The position numbers and the translations under genes were made by a program. The notes under the pieces were generated by a model. That model was not told the origin of the DNA and did no database searches. It saw only the letters and a program-made list of their open reading frames with translations. DNA of 32,631 nucleotides from an uncultured Flavonifractor sp. Its GTDB lineage: Bacteria > Bacillota > Clostridia > Oscillospirales > Oscillospiraceae. Below are positions 24,311-32,548 of this stretch, in pieces. The number at the start of each line of letters is the position of its first letter. The stretch's first letter is position 1. The stretch is from positions 1 through 32,631 of the forward strand of contig NZ_CALXFV010000012.1 in NCBI RefSeq assembly GCF_944387675.1, in the 5' to 3' direction.

Positions 24311-26254
24311 TTGCGTGCTGGCGGAGCGGCCCGGCTGAGCGGGCTGAGATGGCTGGGACCCGTGGCTGTGGTGGTGCTGGCGCTGCTGATCGTCCAGCTG
24401 TTCAGCAGCCGGCGGCAGACGGAGTTTCAGGAGCTTGTCCCTGTGGACGGGGTGCTGGACATCACGGAAGCGGATCTGGACAGCCGGGTTTTCAACATCA
24501 GCAACCAAAATTGGGAATTCTATCCCAACCGGCTCTACACCTCCCAGGATTTTGCTGCCGGCGTAGCCCGGGACGGCGGGGAGGGGGACCAGGCCCGGTA
24601 CGGTACGTACCGCCTGGTGATCCGGGCCAGGCCCGGACAGTACTATACCCTGTGCAGCTACTCCATTGACTACAGCACCGCTGTATTCGTCAACGGCCGG
24701 CAGATCCTCTCCTTCGGGAAGGTGGCGGACAACGCCGAAGAGAGCGAACCCGGCATCGGCTACATGACCGTGCCGCTGTATACCGGCACGTCGGGGGAGA
24801 TTGAGCTTATCTACCACTATGCCAACTTTGTCCACCGGGACGGCGGCTTCATCCAGCCCACCTATCTCTCCGCGCCCAAGAATATGGAGGCGTACAAGGC
24901 GGGCAACGACCTGGTCTCCGTGGGACTGAGCGGCGGCATGGTGATTTTGTGCCTCTACTTTCTGCTGTGCGGCGCGGTGCAGCGGCGGGTGGCCTTCTGC
25001 CTGCTGTCCGCCTGCTGCCTGCTGATCGCCCTGCGGGACCAGAACTTCCTGCTGCTCCACCTGATGCCCTCCGGCACCTCCTGGTATCTGACCTACCGGA
25101 TTTTTATCGGGGTGTCCGCCCTGCTGCCCGGGCTGCTGCTGGTGCTGCTCAACAGCATCTATGCCGGCGCGGTAAAGCGGTGGGTGATGCTCCTGTACGG
25201 GGCGGCCATGGGGGGCGCCGTGGCGCTCATCGCCCTGCTGCCCACCGTCTATCTGGTGCTGGTGTGCAGCGCCGTGTGGGTGCTGGGGATCCCCGTCCTG
25301 CTCCTGCTGATCCTGGGAGCGGTGCGCGGCCAGCTGCGGAAGCGGAGCTTTGACGCGGCGGACGCGCTGACGGCCAGCGGCTCGCTGGTGCTGGTGGCCT
25401 CCATTGTGCTGGAAGGGCTTCTGGTCAGCAGCAGCTCGGCCGTCAGCCGCTACGGCGTCACGCCCAGCGGCATGCTGGTGTTTATCCTGCTGGTGGCGGT
25501 CTCCGTGGGCCTGCGCTCCCAGGGACAGGAGGCGGCCCTGGCGGAGAGCAGGAGCCGCAGTCAGCTGCTGGAGCAGATGAACGCCATGAATCTGGACTTT
25601 CTCCACCAGGTGGCCCACGAGCTGAAGACGCCCCTGACGGTTATCTCCGGCTATGCCCAGCTCACCGGCCTTCAGCTTGCCGCCAACCACATCACCGGAG
25701 AGACCCGGGAGAATCTGAAAACCATCCAGGGGGAGGCGCTGCGCCTGGCGGACATGGTGACCAAGCTGATGGAATACTCCCACGGCCAGCGCAGCGAGGT
25801 GCAGTTCGGAACGGTGGAGGTGGCGCCGCTGCTGGAGAGCGTCCAGGCCGTCTGCACCCCTATGTGCCTGAAGAACAACAACCGCATGGTGGTGCAGGGC
25901 ATGGACTGCGCGGATGTGTACGGCAACCGGACCATGCTGCTGCAAATCTTCATCAACCTGGTGGTCAACGCCAACCGGCACACGAAGGACGGGACGATTA
26001 CCATCAGCGCCTCGGACTGGGAGCACCGGGAGTACGTGGTGTTCCGGACGGCGGACACGGGGGACGGCATTGACCAGGAGCATCTGCCCCACTTGTTTGA
26101 AAAGGGATACAGCGGGGACGGCGGCAGCGGCCTAGGTCTGGCCATCTGCCGGGAGGCGGCGGAGGCCCACGGCGGGATGCTGGAGGTGGAGCGCACCGGC
26201 CCGGACGGGACGGTATTTGTCTTTACAGTACTGAGAAGGGAGCTGGGGCAATGA
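24311..26254 (+). CDS. Sensor histidine kinase with 7TM-DISM-like sensor
   Basis: A 647-residue membrane kinase. It has an N-terminal membrane segment (about 12-32), an extracellular domain of about 160 residues with strand-rich segments such as YRLVIRARPGQYYTLCSYSIDYSTA and YMTVPLYTGTSGEIELIYHYANF that resemble DISM jelly-roll domains, then a cluster of about seven hydrophobic segments (about 200-400). The kinase core follows: HisKA with His436 in HQVAHELKTPLTVISGYAQL, HATPase N box INLVVNANRHTK, G1 ADTGDGI and G2 GGSGLGLAICREA. The start is a TTG at 24311 with GGGGAGGTG 8 nt upstream; no suitable ATG exists. It overlaps the regulator gene by 4 nt (ATGA). The signal is unknown; DISM domains often bind carbohydrate-like ligands, which would suit an envelope or glycan sensor. 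Confidence 0.88.
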   Translation: MRAGGAARLSGLRWLGPVAVVVLALLIVQLFSSRRQTEFQELVPVDGVLDITEADLDSRVFNISNQNWEFYPNRLYTSQDFAAGVARDGGEGDQARYGTYRLVIRARPGQYYTLCSYSIDYSTAVFVNGRQILSFGKVADNAEESEPGIGYMTVPLYTGTSGEIELIYHYANFVHRDGGFIQPTYLSAPKNMEAYKAGNDLVSVGLSGGMVILCLYFLLCGAVQRRVAFCLLSACCLLIALRDQNFLLLHLMPSGTSWYLTYRIFIGVSALLPGLLLVLLNSIYAGAVKRWVMLLYGAAMGGAVALIALLPTVYLVLVCSAVWVLGIPVLLLLILGAVRGQLRKRSFDAADALTASGSLVLVASIVLEGLLVSSSSAVSRYGVTPSGMLVFILLVAVSVGLRSQGQEAALAESRSRSQLLEQMNAMNLDFLHQVAHELKTPLTVISGYAQLTGLQLAANHITGETRENLKTIQGEALRLADMVTKLMEYSHGQRSEVQFGTVEVAPLLESVQAVCTPMCLKNNNRMVVQGMDCADVYGNRTMLLQIFINLVVNANRHTKDGTITISASDWEHREYVVFRTADTGDGIDQEHLPHLFEKGYSGDGGSGLGLAICREAAEAHGGMLEVERTGPDGTVFVFTVLRRELGQ

Positions 26255-26919
26255 GCACGCTGCTGCTGGTGGAGGACAACCCCCACATTATGAAGATCAA
26301 CGCCGAGGCGCTGGGTATGTACGGATATGAAATTTTGAAGGCCGCCACTGCGGCGGAATGCCGCCAGGCCCTGCGGTGGCATCCGGTGGACCTGGTGGTG
26401 CTGGACATCATGCTGCCCGACGGCAACGGAGTGGAGCTGTGCCGGGAGATCAAGGAGCAGTACCACATCCCCATCCTGTTTCTCAGTGCGCTGGGGGAGA
26501 GCAAGGACGTGGTGGAGGGACTGCGGGCCGGGGGCGACGACTATCTGTCCAAGCCCTATGACCTGGAGGTGCTGGCCGCCCGGATCGAGGCCCGGCTGCG
26601 TCAGGAAGGGGAGCGGAGCCGGTATGTGTGCTACGGCGGGCTGAGGCTGGACGTGCTCTCCGGCAGCGGCTGTCTGAACGGCCAGGATCTTCCCCTGACG
26701 CAGAAGGAGTTTGCGCTGCTGCTGCTGCTGGCCCGCAACGGGGGAGAAACGGTGTCCAAGGGGACGGTGCTCCGCCAGGTGTGGAACGCGGACAGCGAGG
26801 ACGACAACCGGATGCTCTGGACTCTGATTTCCCGCCTACGCCGGAAGCTGGACAGCCGCAACTCCCGGCTGGAGATCTCCTCCAGGCGGGGGGACGGATA
26901 TGTGCTGGAGCAGATTTAA
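26251..26919 (+). CDS. OmpR/PhoB-family response regulator
   Basis: 222 residues. The receiver domain (about 1-115) has VEDN, phospho-acceptor Asp52 in VVLDIMLPDG, Ser/Thr in LFLSALG and Lys in DDYLSKPYD. The winged-helix DNA-binding domain (about 130-222) has LTQKEFALLLLLARNGGETVSKG and ends RRGDGYVLEQI. The ATG overlaps the kinase stop as ATGA. Its inferred targets are the two copies of ACAATTTTGTAAGGTT upstream of its own operon and of the following surface-protein gene. There is no terminator in the short gap downstream. Confidence 0.94.
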   Translation: MSTLLLVEDNPHIMKINAEALGMYGYEILKAATAAECRQALRWHPVDLVVLDIMLPDGNGVELCREIKEQYHIPILFLSALGESKDVVEGLRAGGDDYLSKPYDLEVLAARIEARLRQEGERSRYVCYGGLRLDVLSGSGCLNGQDLPLTQKEFALLLLLARNGGETVSKGTVLRQVWNADSEDDNRMLWTLISRLRRKLDSRNSRLEISSRRGDGYVLEQI

Positions 26920-26936
26920 CCGGTGGAAGAGTTACT

Positions 26937-26954
26937 TTACAATTTTGTAAGGTT
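26937..26954 (+). promoter_or_regulatory. Candidate operator, copy 2 (surface-protein gene)
   Basis: TTACAATTTTGTAAGG contains an inverted repeat (TTACAA/TTGTAA, 2-nt centre) and the 16-bp motif shared with 24230-24245. It begins 17 bp after the regulator stop codon. Confidence 0.55.
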
Positions 26955-26956
26955 TC

Positions 26957-26984
26957 TCTTGAAGGAGGATTGAGATGGTAAAAT
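26957..26984 (+). promoter_or_regulatory. Candidate promoter of the surface-protein gene
   Basis: TCTTGA (26957-26962) and TAAAAT (26979-26984) with a 16-bp spacer and TGG in front of the -10 box (extended -10). The -10 starts 40 bp after the shared motif start, as in the kinase promoter. Confidence 0.55.
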
Positions 26985-27032
26985 GGTGACGGAACGTTCA
27001 ACGGTATGATCAAGGAAAAGGAGGACGAACAC

Positions 27033-30000
27033 GTGAAGAAGCGAATGCTAGCCCTGCTGGTGTGCCTGGGTATGCTGCTGTGTATCCCGCTGGCAGTTGC
27101 CGGCGCCCAGGGAACGGCCCAGACTTACCTGGCTCTGGGCGACAGTATCACCACCGGAGAAGGCCTGGGGGAGGACGAGCTGTCCTTTGCCCAGATGGTG
27201 GCGGAGGGCCATTCCTACATTCTGGACGACACCCTGGCCAAAAACGGGGCGACCACGCTGGACGTGCTGAATAGTTTGGCCGAGCCGGCCAACGCCGCCA
27301 AGCTGGCCCAGGCGGACGTGATCACCCTCACCGTGGGCGGAAACGACCTGATGGGTGCGCTGTACAGCTATCTGACGGCTCAGTACAACGCCCAGCCCGG
27401 GGTGGAGACGGAGCTCTCCGTGGAAGAGATGCAGGAAAAGCTGATGAATGCGGATCTTATGACGCTGGCCTTTGCCCTGGGCGTGCTGCCGGACTTCGCC
27501 CAATCGGCGGAGGCGGCGGAGGCTTTGCAGAGCTTTAGTACCCAATTCGGGCAGATCGTCGCCGGGGTGAAGGCAGCCAATCCAGACGTGGTGCTGATTG
27601 TGGCTAACCAGTATAACCCCTACAGCCATACCGGCGCGGGGCTGACAGGGCAGCAGGCCGTGTGGGCCGGCATCCTCTCCTCCTCCTTTGAGGCGGGAGT
27701 GACCGCCCTCAACGCCGCGATCCAGCTGGTGAGCACCCAGACGGGGTGTCTGGTGGCCGACGCCTACTCTGTCTTTGCGGCTGCCGGGGAGAATCCGTGC
27801 AACGCCACCTTTGCCACCTCTCCCATCAATCTGGACTTCCATCCCAACGCATACGGCCACACCCTGCTGGCGGAAGCGGTGGAGACCGTCCTGCCCATGG
27901 AGCAGCCGGAGCAGACGGAGGGCGTCAATGTGGGCGGCCTGGCCCTGATTTCCGACGGTGTCCCTGTCTATGCGGTGACCAGCAGCCTGGGCAAGGTGAC
28001 CGCCGCCACGGAAGGGGACAGCTGGAACGTGAAGTATGACGGCCAGACTCTCACCCTGAAGGATGCCACCGTTCTGGGCGGCAACTACGGGGTCCGCTCC
28101 TATGGCGGCCTGACTCTGGAGTTGGTCGGCGACAACAAGGTTGGCACCCTGGGCGGCGGGGAGCTCGTCTACGGCGTCTACGTGGACGGGAACTTGACCA
28201 TCCAGGGCAGCGGCAGCCTGTCAGCGGCGGCGGCCAAAGTCTCATGGGAGGATGGTTCCAGCTACGGCATGTATACTGTGGGTGACCTCACTGTTACGGG
28301 CGGCAGCATTTCCGTCCTGGGCGGTGCAGGCGATTACAGCTTCGGCATCTACACAGGCGGCAGCCTTACCGTGGAAGCGCCCGCTCAGGTGTCCGCTGTG
28401 GGCGGCGCCTCCGTATTGGACAGCATAGGTATATGTGCGAAAGACGGCACGCTTACCATCTCCGGCGGCACGGTGAACGCTGCCGGCGGCTCATGCATCG
28501 GCGAATATTGGGGTATCAGCAGCGGATTGTATACCATTCATGGGGATACCGTCATCAGCGGCGGTACGGTGGTTGCCACAGGCGAGGTGGCTGACTACTG
28601 GTCCACCGGCATCAGAAGCGGCGCCAAGCTGGTCGTGACCGGCGGCAGCATCACCGCTTCCGCTGTGGGGACCGACGATTCTTCGTCATCCAATTTTGGC
28701 ATTTACAGCTACAATCAGGTGGAAATTACCGGAACCCCCACGATCTATGCCTCTTGCGACGACGAGAATCAGGTGGGCATTTACGTTTACGACGGGGATA
28801 TCACGCTGAACGGGGAAAAGCAGATCCTGGATTCAGGCGTCCTGAACATCCAGGAGGGAAAGGTCATCAGCGGCATCCGGACGAACCGGATACTGGTCGT
28901 AAACGGGGTGGATGTCCTTACCGCTGAAAACTATACGGTTGCCTGCGGCGACGGCGCCGCCGTCTACGATCCGGAGAGCGGCGTGCTCACCTTGACCGAT
29001 GCGGTCATCGACACGCCCTTCCGAGAGCCTGACTCCAGGTGGGCCAACTACGCGGGCATCTACTCCGACCTGGAGACGCCCGTCATCATTGCCCTTCGTG
29101 GCCAGAACAGCATCGTCACCAGCGGGCTGTACCACGGAGTCCGCACCATGGGAGATCTGATCATCCGGGGCGACGGCGCCTTGGAGATTTTTGAACAGAA
29201 TGACCCTATGGTCGCCATTAATACCGGCGGCAACCTGACGCTGGAGGGCGGCGAGCTGGCGCTGGATGTTACATACTACGGCGTGTATGTGGAAGGGAGG
29301 CTGAACATCACCGGCGGTAAGCTGGACATCAACTGCGGGGGCGACTCATACACCGACAGGTGCCTGTACATATGCAATGGCATGAGCATGAGCGGCGGCG
29401 TTGTAACCCTCCAGTACGGCGTGTCTTCGGCAATTTACATGGAAAAAGGAGGACTGGAGATCAGCGGCGGTGAGCTGCGGGGGCTCAGCGAGGAAGTGGA
29501 CCCCAGCGGCATCTCGATGATGCGCGACGGCTGCTCGATTACCGGCGGCATCGTGGATTTCGCAGGCTCGTTCAGCATATACAATATAGACGAATGTGAG
29601 ACGGCGCTTTCCGTAACCGGAGGCGAGCTGAAGGTTACCGCCCGCCGACTCGGACTGAATATTTTCTATGGCACGCTGTCCATCGGCGGGGACGCCAACG
29701 TTACCGCTGTGACCGTTGAGGAAGGCGGCCTCTCAGGCTACGCGCCCGAAATTCAGGTAAACGGTGTTTCGGGCTATTTGGCGGACAGCGCTTTGCTGGA
29801 GGTGAAGGACGGCCAGATTGTCAGCGGGCTTCACCTCAGCACGGTGTTTGTCAACGGTACGGACCTGCTCCTTGCGGAGAATCACACCGTTGCCTGCGGC
29901 GGAGGTACCGCGGTTTATGATCCGGAGGCCGGGGTGCTTACGCTGAAGGACGCGGAAATCACGACCGGATACACCTTTAACAATACCAAATTCAAAACCG

Positions 30001-32018
30001 TTTCCGGCGGCATTGTCAGCGATGGGAATCTGACCCTTGTGCTGGAGGGCAGCAGCACCATCAGCGGAGGGTTGTACTACGGCGTGTACAGCAAAAACGC
30101 CCTGACCGTCCAGGGTGACGGTGCGCTCACCGTCACGGCCGACGGCTACGGCATCGCGGCCAACCGTGATTTGAATCTTGCGGGCGGCACTCTGATCGTC
30201 CGTGCCGACGGCGGATTGAGAAATGACCCGGAGGATTGGCTTTACGAGGAATATTTTGCCGCGCTGGCGTCCACCGGCGGGACTGTCAAAATTACCGGGG
30301 GCAGCATTGGGGCCGACGCCGTTGGCGGGGAGTACAGGAGCGTCTTTGCCTATTATAACGTGAGCATTACCGGCGGCACCCTCAACGCCTCCCTCACCCT
30401 TCCCGCCGACCAGGAGAGCACGAGGTGCGCTGCGCTGACGGCCTACAACGGCAACCTCAGCATTCAGGGCGGCACGGTGACCATCACGGCGCAGGGGGAA
30501 TCCCTTTTTGGCATAAAGGGCGGCAATACGAACATCACGGGCGGCACGGTTACCGTGACGGCGGAAGGCGCGAACAGCGCCGGAATTTACCTCTGGAGTA
30601 ATAACCTGCTTACGATCAGCGGTGCAAAGACGGTGGTCAGCGTGTCCGGAACCAGCGTGGGTATGGAAGGAAATCTGACGCTCAACGGCGGTACGGCGAC
30701 CGTAACCGCCACCGACGGCGTCGCCCTGAACCTGTACACCGGCGGCCTGGAGCTGAAGACCGACGCCAAGCTCACCCTGTCCGGACCGGTCGCCATCTGC
30801 CTGATGGACGGCGAACACAACGTGGCGGTGGAGGAAGTGCTGCGGCTGCCCAAGGGAAGCCTGCCCGACGGGTACGAGCTGAGCAAGCTGACTGCGGCCA
30901 ATGAGAGCGGAGAGGATGTGTACATCTATACCGTGAGCAAGACTGGGGAAGAGCCGAGCTATGACGCCGCCACCGGCAGTCTTACCGGCGCCGCCACCGA
31001 GCTGACCATCTATGTCGCCGGTGGCAGCTCCTCCGGCGGTTCCTACGGCGGCTCCGGGAACAAGACCGAGACCACCACCAATCCCGACGGCTCCACCACT
31101 ACCACGGTGACCAAGCCTGACGGCACGGTGACCGAGACCACCAACTGTCCTGACGGCAGCAGCTCCTCTACCGTTACGGCCGGGGAGACCAGCGCTTCGG
31201 AGACCCAGGTTTCCCTGTCTCAGGAGCGGCTGGACAGCACCCAGAGCAACACGGTCTCCCTGCCCATGTCCGCAGTCACTGCCGCCGCCGAGTCGGAGAA
31301 GGCACCCACCGTTACGGTGAAGCTGCCCTCCAGCGAAGCCGCTCAGGTGGAGATCCCTGTGGCCGGCGTGACCGCCGGCACCGTGGCGGTTCTGGTCAAG
31401 GAAGACGGAAGCGAGACGGTAATACAGACCTCGCTACCCACCGCTCAGGGTGTGGTGCTCACCGCCCACGACGGCGATACCTTTAAGATTGTGGACAACA
31501 GCAAAACGTTTACAGACGTTGAGGCGACCCATTGGGGCGCGGACGACGTGGCCTTTGTCAGCAGCCGGGAGCTGTTTTCCGGCACCAGTGAGAGCACCTT
31601 CTCTCCCGAGCTGACCATGAGCCGGGGCATGGCCCTTACGCTCCTGGCCCGGTTTGACGGCGTGGACACCTCCGGCGGAGACACCTGGTATGAGGTGGGC
31701 CGTCAGTGGGCCATGGAGGAGGGCATCTCCGACGGCACCAATATGGACGCCGATCTCACCCGGGAACAGCTGGCCACCATGCTCTGCCGCTACGCCCAGT
31801 ATAAGGGCTATGATGTGGAAGCCGGGGAGAGCGCCGATCTCCAGAACTTCCCGGACGGCGGCGAGACCAGCGACTTTGCCGTATCCGCCCTCCAGTGGGC
31901 CTGCGGCGCAGGTATCATCAACGGCAAGGGCGATGGTACGCTGGCGCCCGCCGGCACCGCCACCCGGGTGGAGGCGGCGGCCATGTTCATGCGTTTCTGC
32001 CAGTGGATCGCTGGCTGA
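27033..32018 (+). CDS. Surface-anchored SGNH/GDSL hydrolase with beta-helix repeats and three SLH domains
   Basis: A 1,661-residue exported protein. The GTG at 27033 was chosen because AAGGAGG lies 8 nt upstream and a signal peptide follows at once; the ATG at 27006 has no ribosome site. Residues 1 to about 26 are the signal peptide. About 28-290 is an SGNH hydrolase: Ser38 in LALGDSITTGEG, block III TVGGNDLMG near 103-111, and HPNAYGH with catalytic His near 270. About 295-1330 is strand-rich, with many GGTVTVTA/GGSLTISGG-type rungs of a beta-helix (carbohydrate-binding Cthe_2159-like), split into modules by two similar headers (VNGVDVLTAENYTVACGDG near 620; VNGTDLLLAENHTVACGGG near 940). 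A Ser/Thr/Gly-rich linker (TTTTVTKPDGTVTETT) leads to three SLH domains (about 1490-1660) that bind wall secondary polymers. It probably acts as a wall-bound esterase or deacetylase on glycans; substrate unknown. Confidence 0.9.
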   Translation: MKKRMLALLVCLGMLLCIPLAVAGAQGTAQTYLALGDSITTGEGLGEDELSFAQMVAEGHSYILDDTLAKNGATTLDVLNSLAEPANAAKLAQADVITLTVGGNDLMGALYSYLTAQYNAQPGVETELSVEEMQEKLMNADLMTLAFALGVLPDFAQSAEAAEALQSFSTQFGQIVAGVKAANPDVVLIVANQYNPYSHTGAGLTGQQAVWAGILSSSFEAGVTALNAAIQLVSTQTGCLVADAYSVFAAAGENPCNATFATSPINLDFHPNAYGHTLLAEAVETVLPMEQPEQTEGVNVGGLALISDGVPVYAVTSSLGKVTAATEGDSWNVKYDGQTLTLKDATVLGGNYGVRSYGGLTLELVGDNKVGTLGGGELVYGVYVDGNLTIQGSGSLSAAAAKVSWEDGSSYGMYTVGDLTVTGGSISVLGGAGDYSFGIYTGGSLTVEAPAQVSAVGGASVLDSIGICAKDGTLTISGGTVNAAGGSCIGEYWGISSGLYTIHGDTVISGGTVVATGEVADYWSTGIRSGAKLVVTGGSITASAVGTDDSSSSNFGIYSYNQVEITGTPTIYASCDDENQVGIYVYDGDITLNGEKQILDSGVLNIQEGKVISGIRTNRILVVNGVDVLTAENYTVACGDGAAVYDPESGVLTLTDAVIDTPFREPDSRWANYAGIYSDLETPVIIALRGQNSIVTSGLYHGVRTMGDLIIRGDGALEIFEQNDPMVAINTGGNLTLEGGELALDVTYYGVYVEGRLNITGGKLDINCGGDSYTDRCLYICNGMSMSGGVVTLQYGVSSAIYMEKGGLEISGGELRGLSEEVDPSGISMMRDGCSITGGIVDFAGSFSIYNIDECETALSVTGGELKVTARRLGLNIFYGTLSIGGDANVTAVTVEEGGLSGYAPEIQVNGVSGYLADSALLEVKDGQIVSGLHLSTVFVNGTDLLLAENHTVACGGGTAVYDPEAGVLTLKDAEITTGYTFNNTKFKTVSGGIVSDGNLTLVLEGSSTISGGLYYGVYSKNALTVQGDGALTVTADGYGIAANRDLNLAGGTLIVRADGGLRNDPEDWLYEEYFAALASTGGTVKITGGSIGADAVGGEYRSVFAYYNVSITGGTLNASLTLPADQESTRCAALTAYNGNLSIQGGTVTITAQGESLFGIKGGNTNITGGTVTVTAEGANSAGIYLWSNNLLTISGAKTVVSVSGTSVGMEGNLTLNGGTATVTATDGVALNLYTGGLELKTDAKLTLSGPVAICLMDGEHNVAVEEVLRLPKGSLPDGYELSKLTAANESGEDVYIYTVSKTGEEPSYDAATGSLTGAATELTIYVAGGSSSGGSYGGSGNKTETTTNPDGSTTTTVTKPDGTVTETTNCPDGSSSSTVTAGETSASETQVSLSQERLDSTQSNTVSLPMSAVTAAAESEKAPTVTVKLPSSEAAQVEIPVAGVTAGTVAVLVKEDGSETVIQTSLPTAQGVVLTAHDGDTFKIVDNSKTFTDVEATHWGADDVAFVSSRELFSGTSESTFSPELTMSRGMALTLLARFDGVDTSGGDTWYEVGRQWAMEEGISDGTNMDADLTREQLATMLCRYAQYKGYDVEAGESADLQNFPDGGETSDFAVSALQWACGAGIINGKGDGTLAPAGTATRVEAAAMFMRFCQWIAG

Positions 32019-32125
32019 GAGCCTTCGACAGGGTCTTAACTTCATGACGGATGGGGTCCGGCTTTTTGGAAAATTGTCACCCTATCCGCCGTAAGAAGTG
32101 TCCTTCCTGCGGGAGGCGTTTCAAC

Positions 32126-32164
32126 AGACTGCGGCGGGCGGCAAAATGCCGCCCGCCGCAGTCT
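32126..32164. repeat. Perfect 18-bp inverted repeat (GC-rich hairpin)
   Basis: AGACTGCGGCGGGCGGCA and its exact reverse complement flank AAA, about 107 bp after the surface-protein stop. There is no T-run, so it may protect the mRNA 3' end or be part of the intergenic repeat block that follows. No gene was seen in 32019-32437. Confidence 0.8.
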
Positions 32165-32180
32165 CAGCTTTGGTACCACC

Positions 32181-32224
32181 AACCCAAAAAGAAAGACACG
32201 CTGGAAAGCGTGCCTTTCTTTTTG
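32181..32224. terminator. Bidirectional terminator hairpin, copy 1 of a 44-bp direct repeat
   Basis: AAAAAGAAAGACACGCT pairs with AGCGTGCCTTTCTTTTT around GGAA with one A-C mismatch (stem 32186-32223). A- and T-runs on both sides suit both directions. The 44 bp are identical to 32396-32439. For the plus strand it is the likely terminator of the surface-protein gene. Confidence 0.85.
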
Positions 32225-32262
32225 TCTTGTCCGTAAAGTATAGATGCCCGCCAAACTCGGGA

Positions 32263-32397
32263 CCCCACACAGTGGGGCGGCGCCTTTGCGCCGCACAAGC
32301 GTTTTGCCGCAGGCAAAACCTTGGCGCAGGGGCAATTCATTTGCCCCGAGCATGTCAAATTTCCGGAGGGTGGAGGCGGCCTCTATGGCCGCCGGAA
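32263..32397. repeat. Ladder of five consecutive short hairpins
   Basis: Five perfect stems follow one another: CCCCAC/GTGGGG (32263-32277), GCGGCGC/GCGCCGC (32277-32294), GTTTTGCC/GGCAAAAC (32301-32319), GGGGCAA/TTGCCCC (32329-32347) and GGCGGCC/GGCCGCC (32375-32393), the last inside an outer TTCCGG/CCGGAA (32361-32397). Loops are 3-5 nt. It has no coding potential I would trust. It resembles dispersed intergenic hairpin repeats of gut Clostridia, but a structured RNA is possible. Confidence 0.65.
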
Positions 32398-32439
32398 CCC
32401 AAAAAGAAAGACACGCTGGAAAGCGTGCCTTTCTTTTTG
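32396..32439. terminator. Bidirectional terminator hairpin, copy 2; tRNA operon terminator
   Basis: Identical over 44 bp to 32181-32224, including the same A-C mismatch in the stem (32401-32438). On the minus strand it starts directly at the CCA end of tRNA-Cys, so it terminates the tRNA-Gly/tRNA-Cys transcript. Confidence 0.85.
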
Positions 32440-32511
32440 GAGGCGACACCCAGACTCGAACTGGGGGTGGAGCTTTTGCAGAGCTCTGCCTTACCACTTG
32501 GCTATGTCGCC
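32438..32511 (-). tRNA. tRNA-Cys (anticodon GCA)
   Basis: 74 nt with encoded CCA. Acceptor arm GGCGACA/TGTCGCC (perfect), D arm GCC..GGC with loop AGTGGTAA, anticodon arm GAGCT-CTGCAAA-AGCTC giving anticodon GCA, 4-nt variable loop, T arm CCCAG-TTCGAGT-CTGGG, discriminator U. It is second in a minus-strand tRNA operon after tRNA-Gly. Confidence 0.95.
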
Positions 32512-32516
32512 ATATG

Positions 32517-32548
32517 GATAACAGAAGCAATTTCTTGCTTCTGTTATC
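32517..32548. other. Perfect 14-bp hairpin between the two tRNA genes
   Basis: GATAACAGAAGCAA and TTGCTTCTGTTATC pair perfectly around TTTC (plus-strand reading). It fills nearly the whole 43-bp spacer between tRNA-Gly and tRNA-Cys. No T-run follows on the minus strand, so an RNA-processing role is more likely than termination. Confidence 0.75.

Noticed and set aside
22148-26092. Long plus-strand frame opposite the lipoprotein (22148-24166) and minus-strand frame opposite the DISM kinase (24170-26092)
   Set aside because: Both lack ribosome sites and domains and mirror genes with signal peptide or kinase motifs.
27006-27032. ATG at 27006 as start of the surface protein
   Set aside because: No ribosome site in front, and it would put a charged segment before the signal peptide; the GTG at 27033 has AAGGAGG at the right distance.
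28260-30720. Repetitive GGC-rich pattern as a possible CRISPR or DNA tandem repeat
   Set aside because: Periodicity is at protein level (beta-helix rungs) with variable DNA; no constant repeat or spacer pattern.
32181-32439. Insertion sequence or integrated element between the 44-bp repeats
   Set aside because: Only 171 bp lie between the copies, with no transposase or integrase fragment and repeats too long for a target duplication; kept only as a duplication of uncertain origin.
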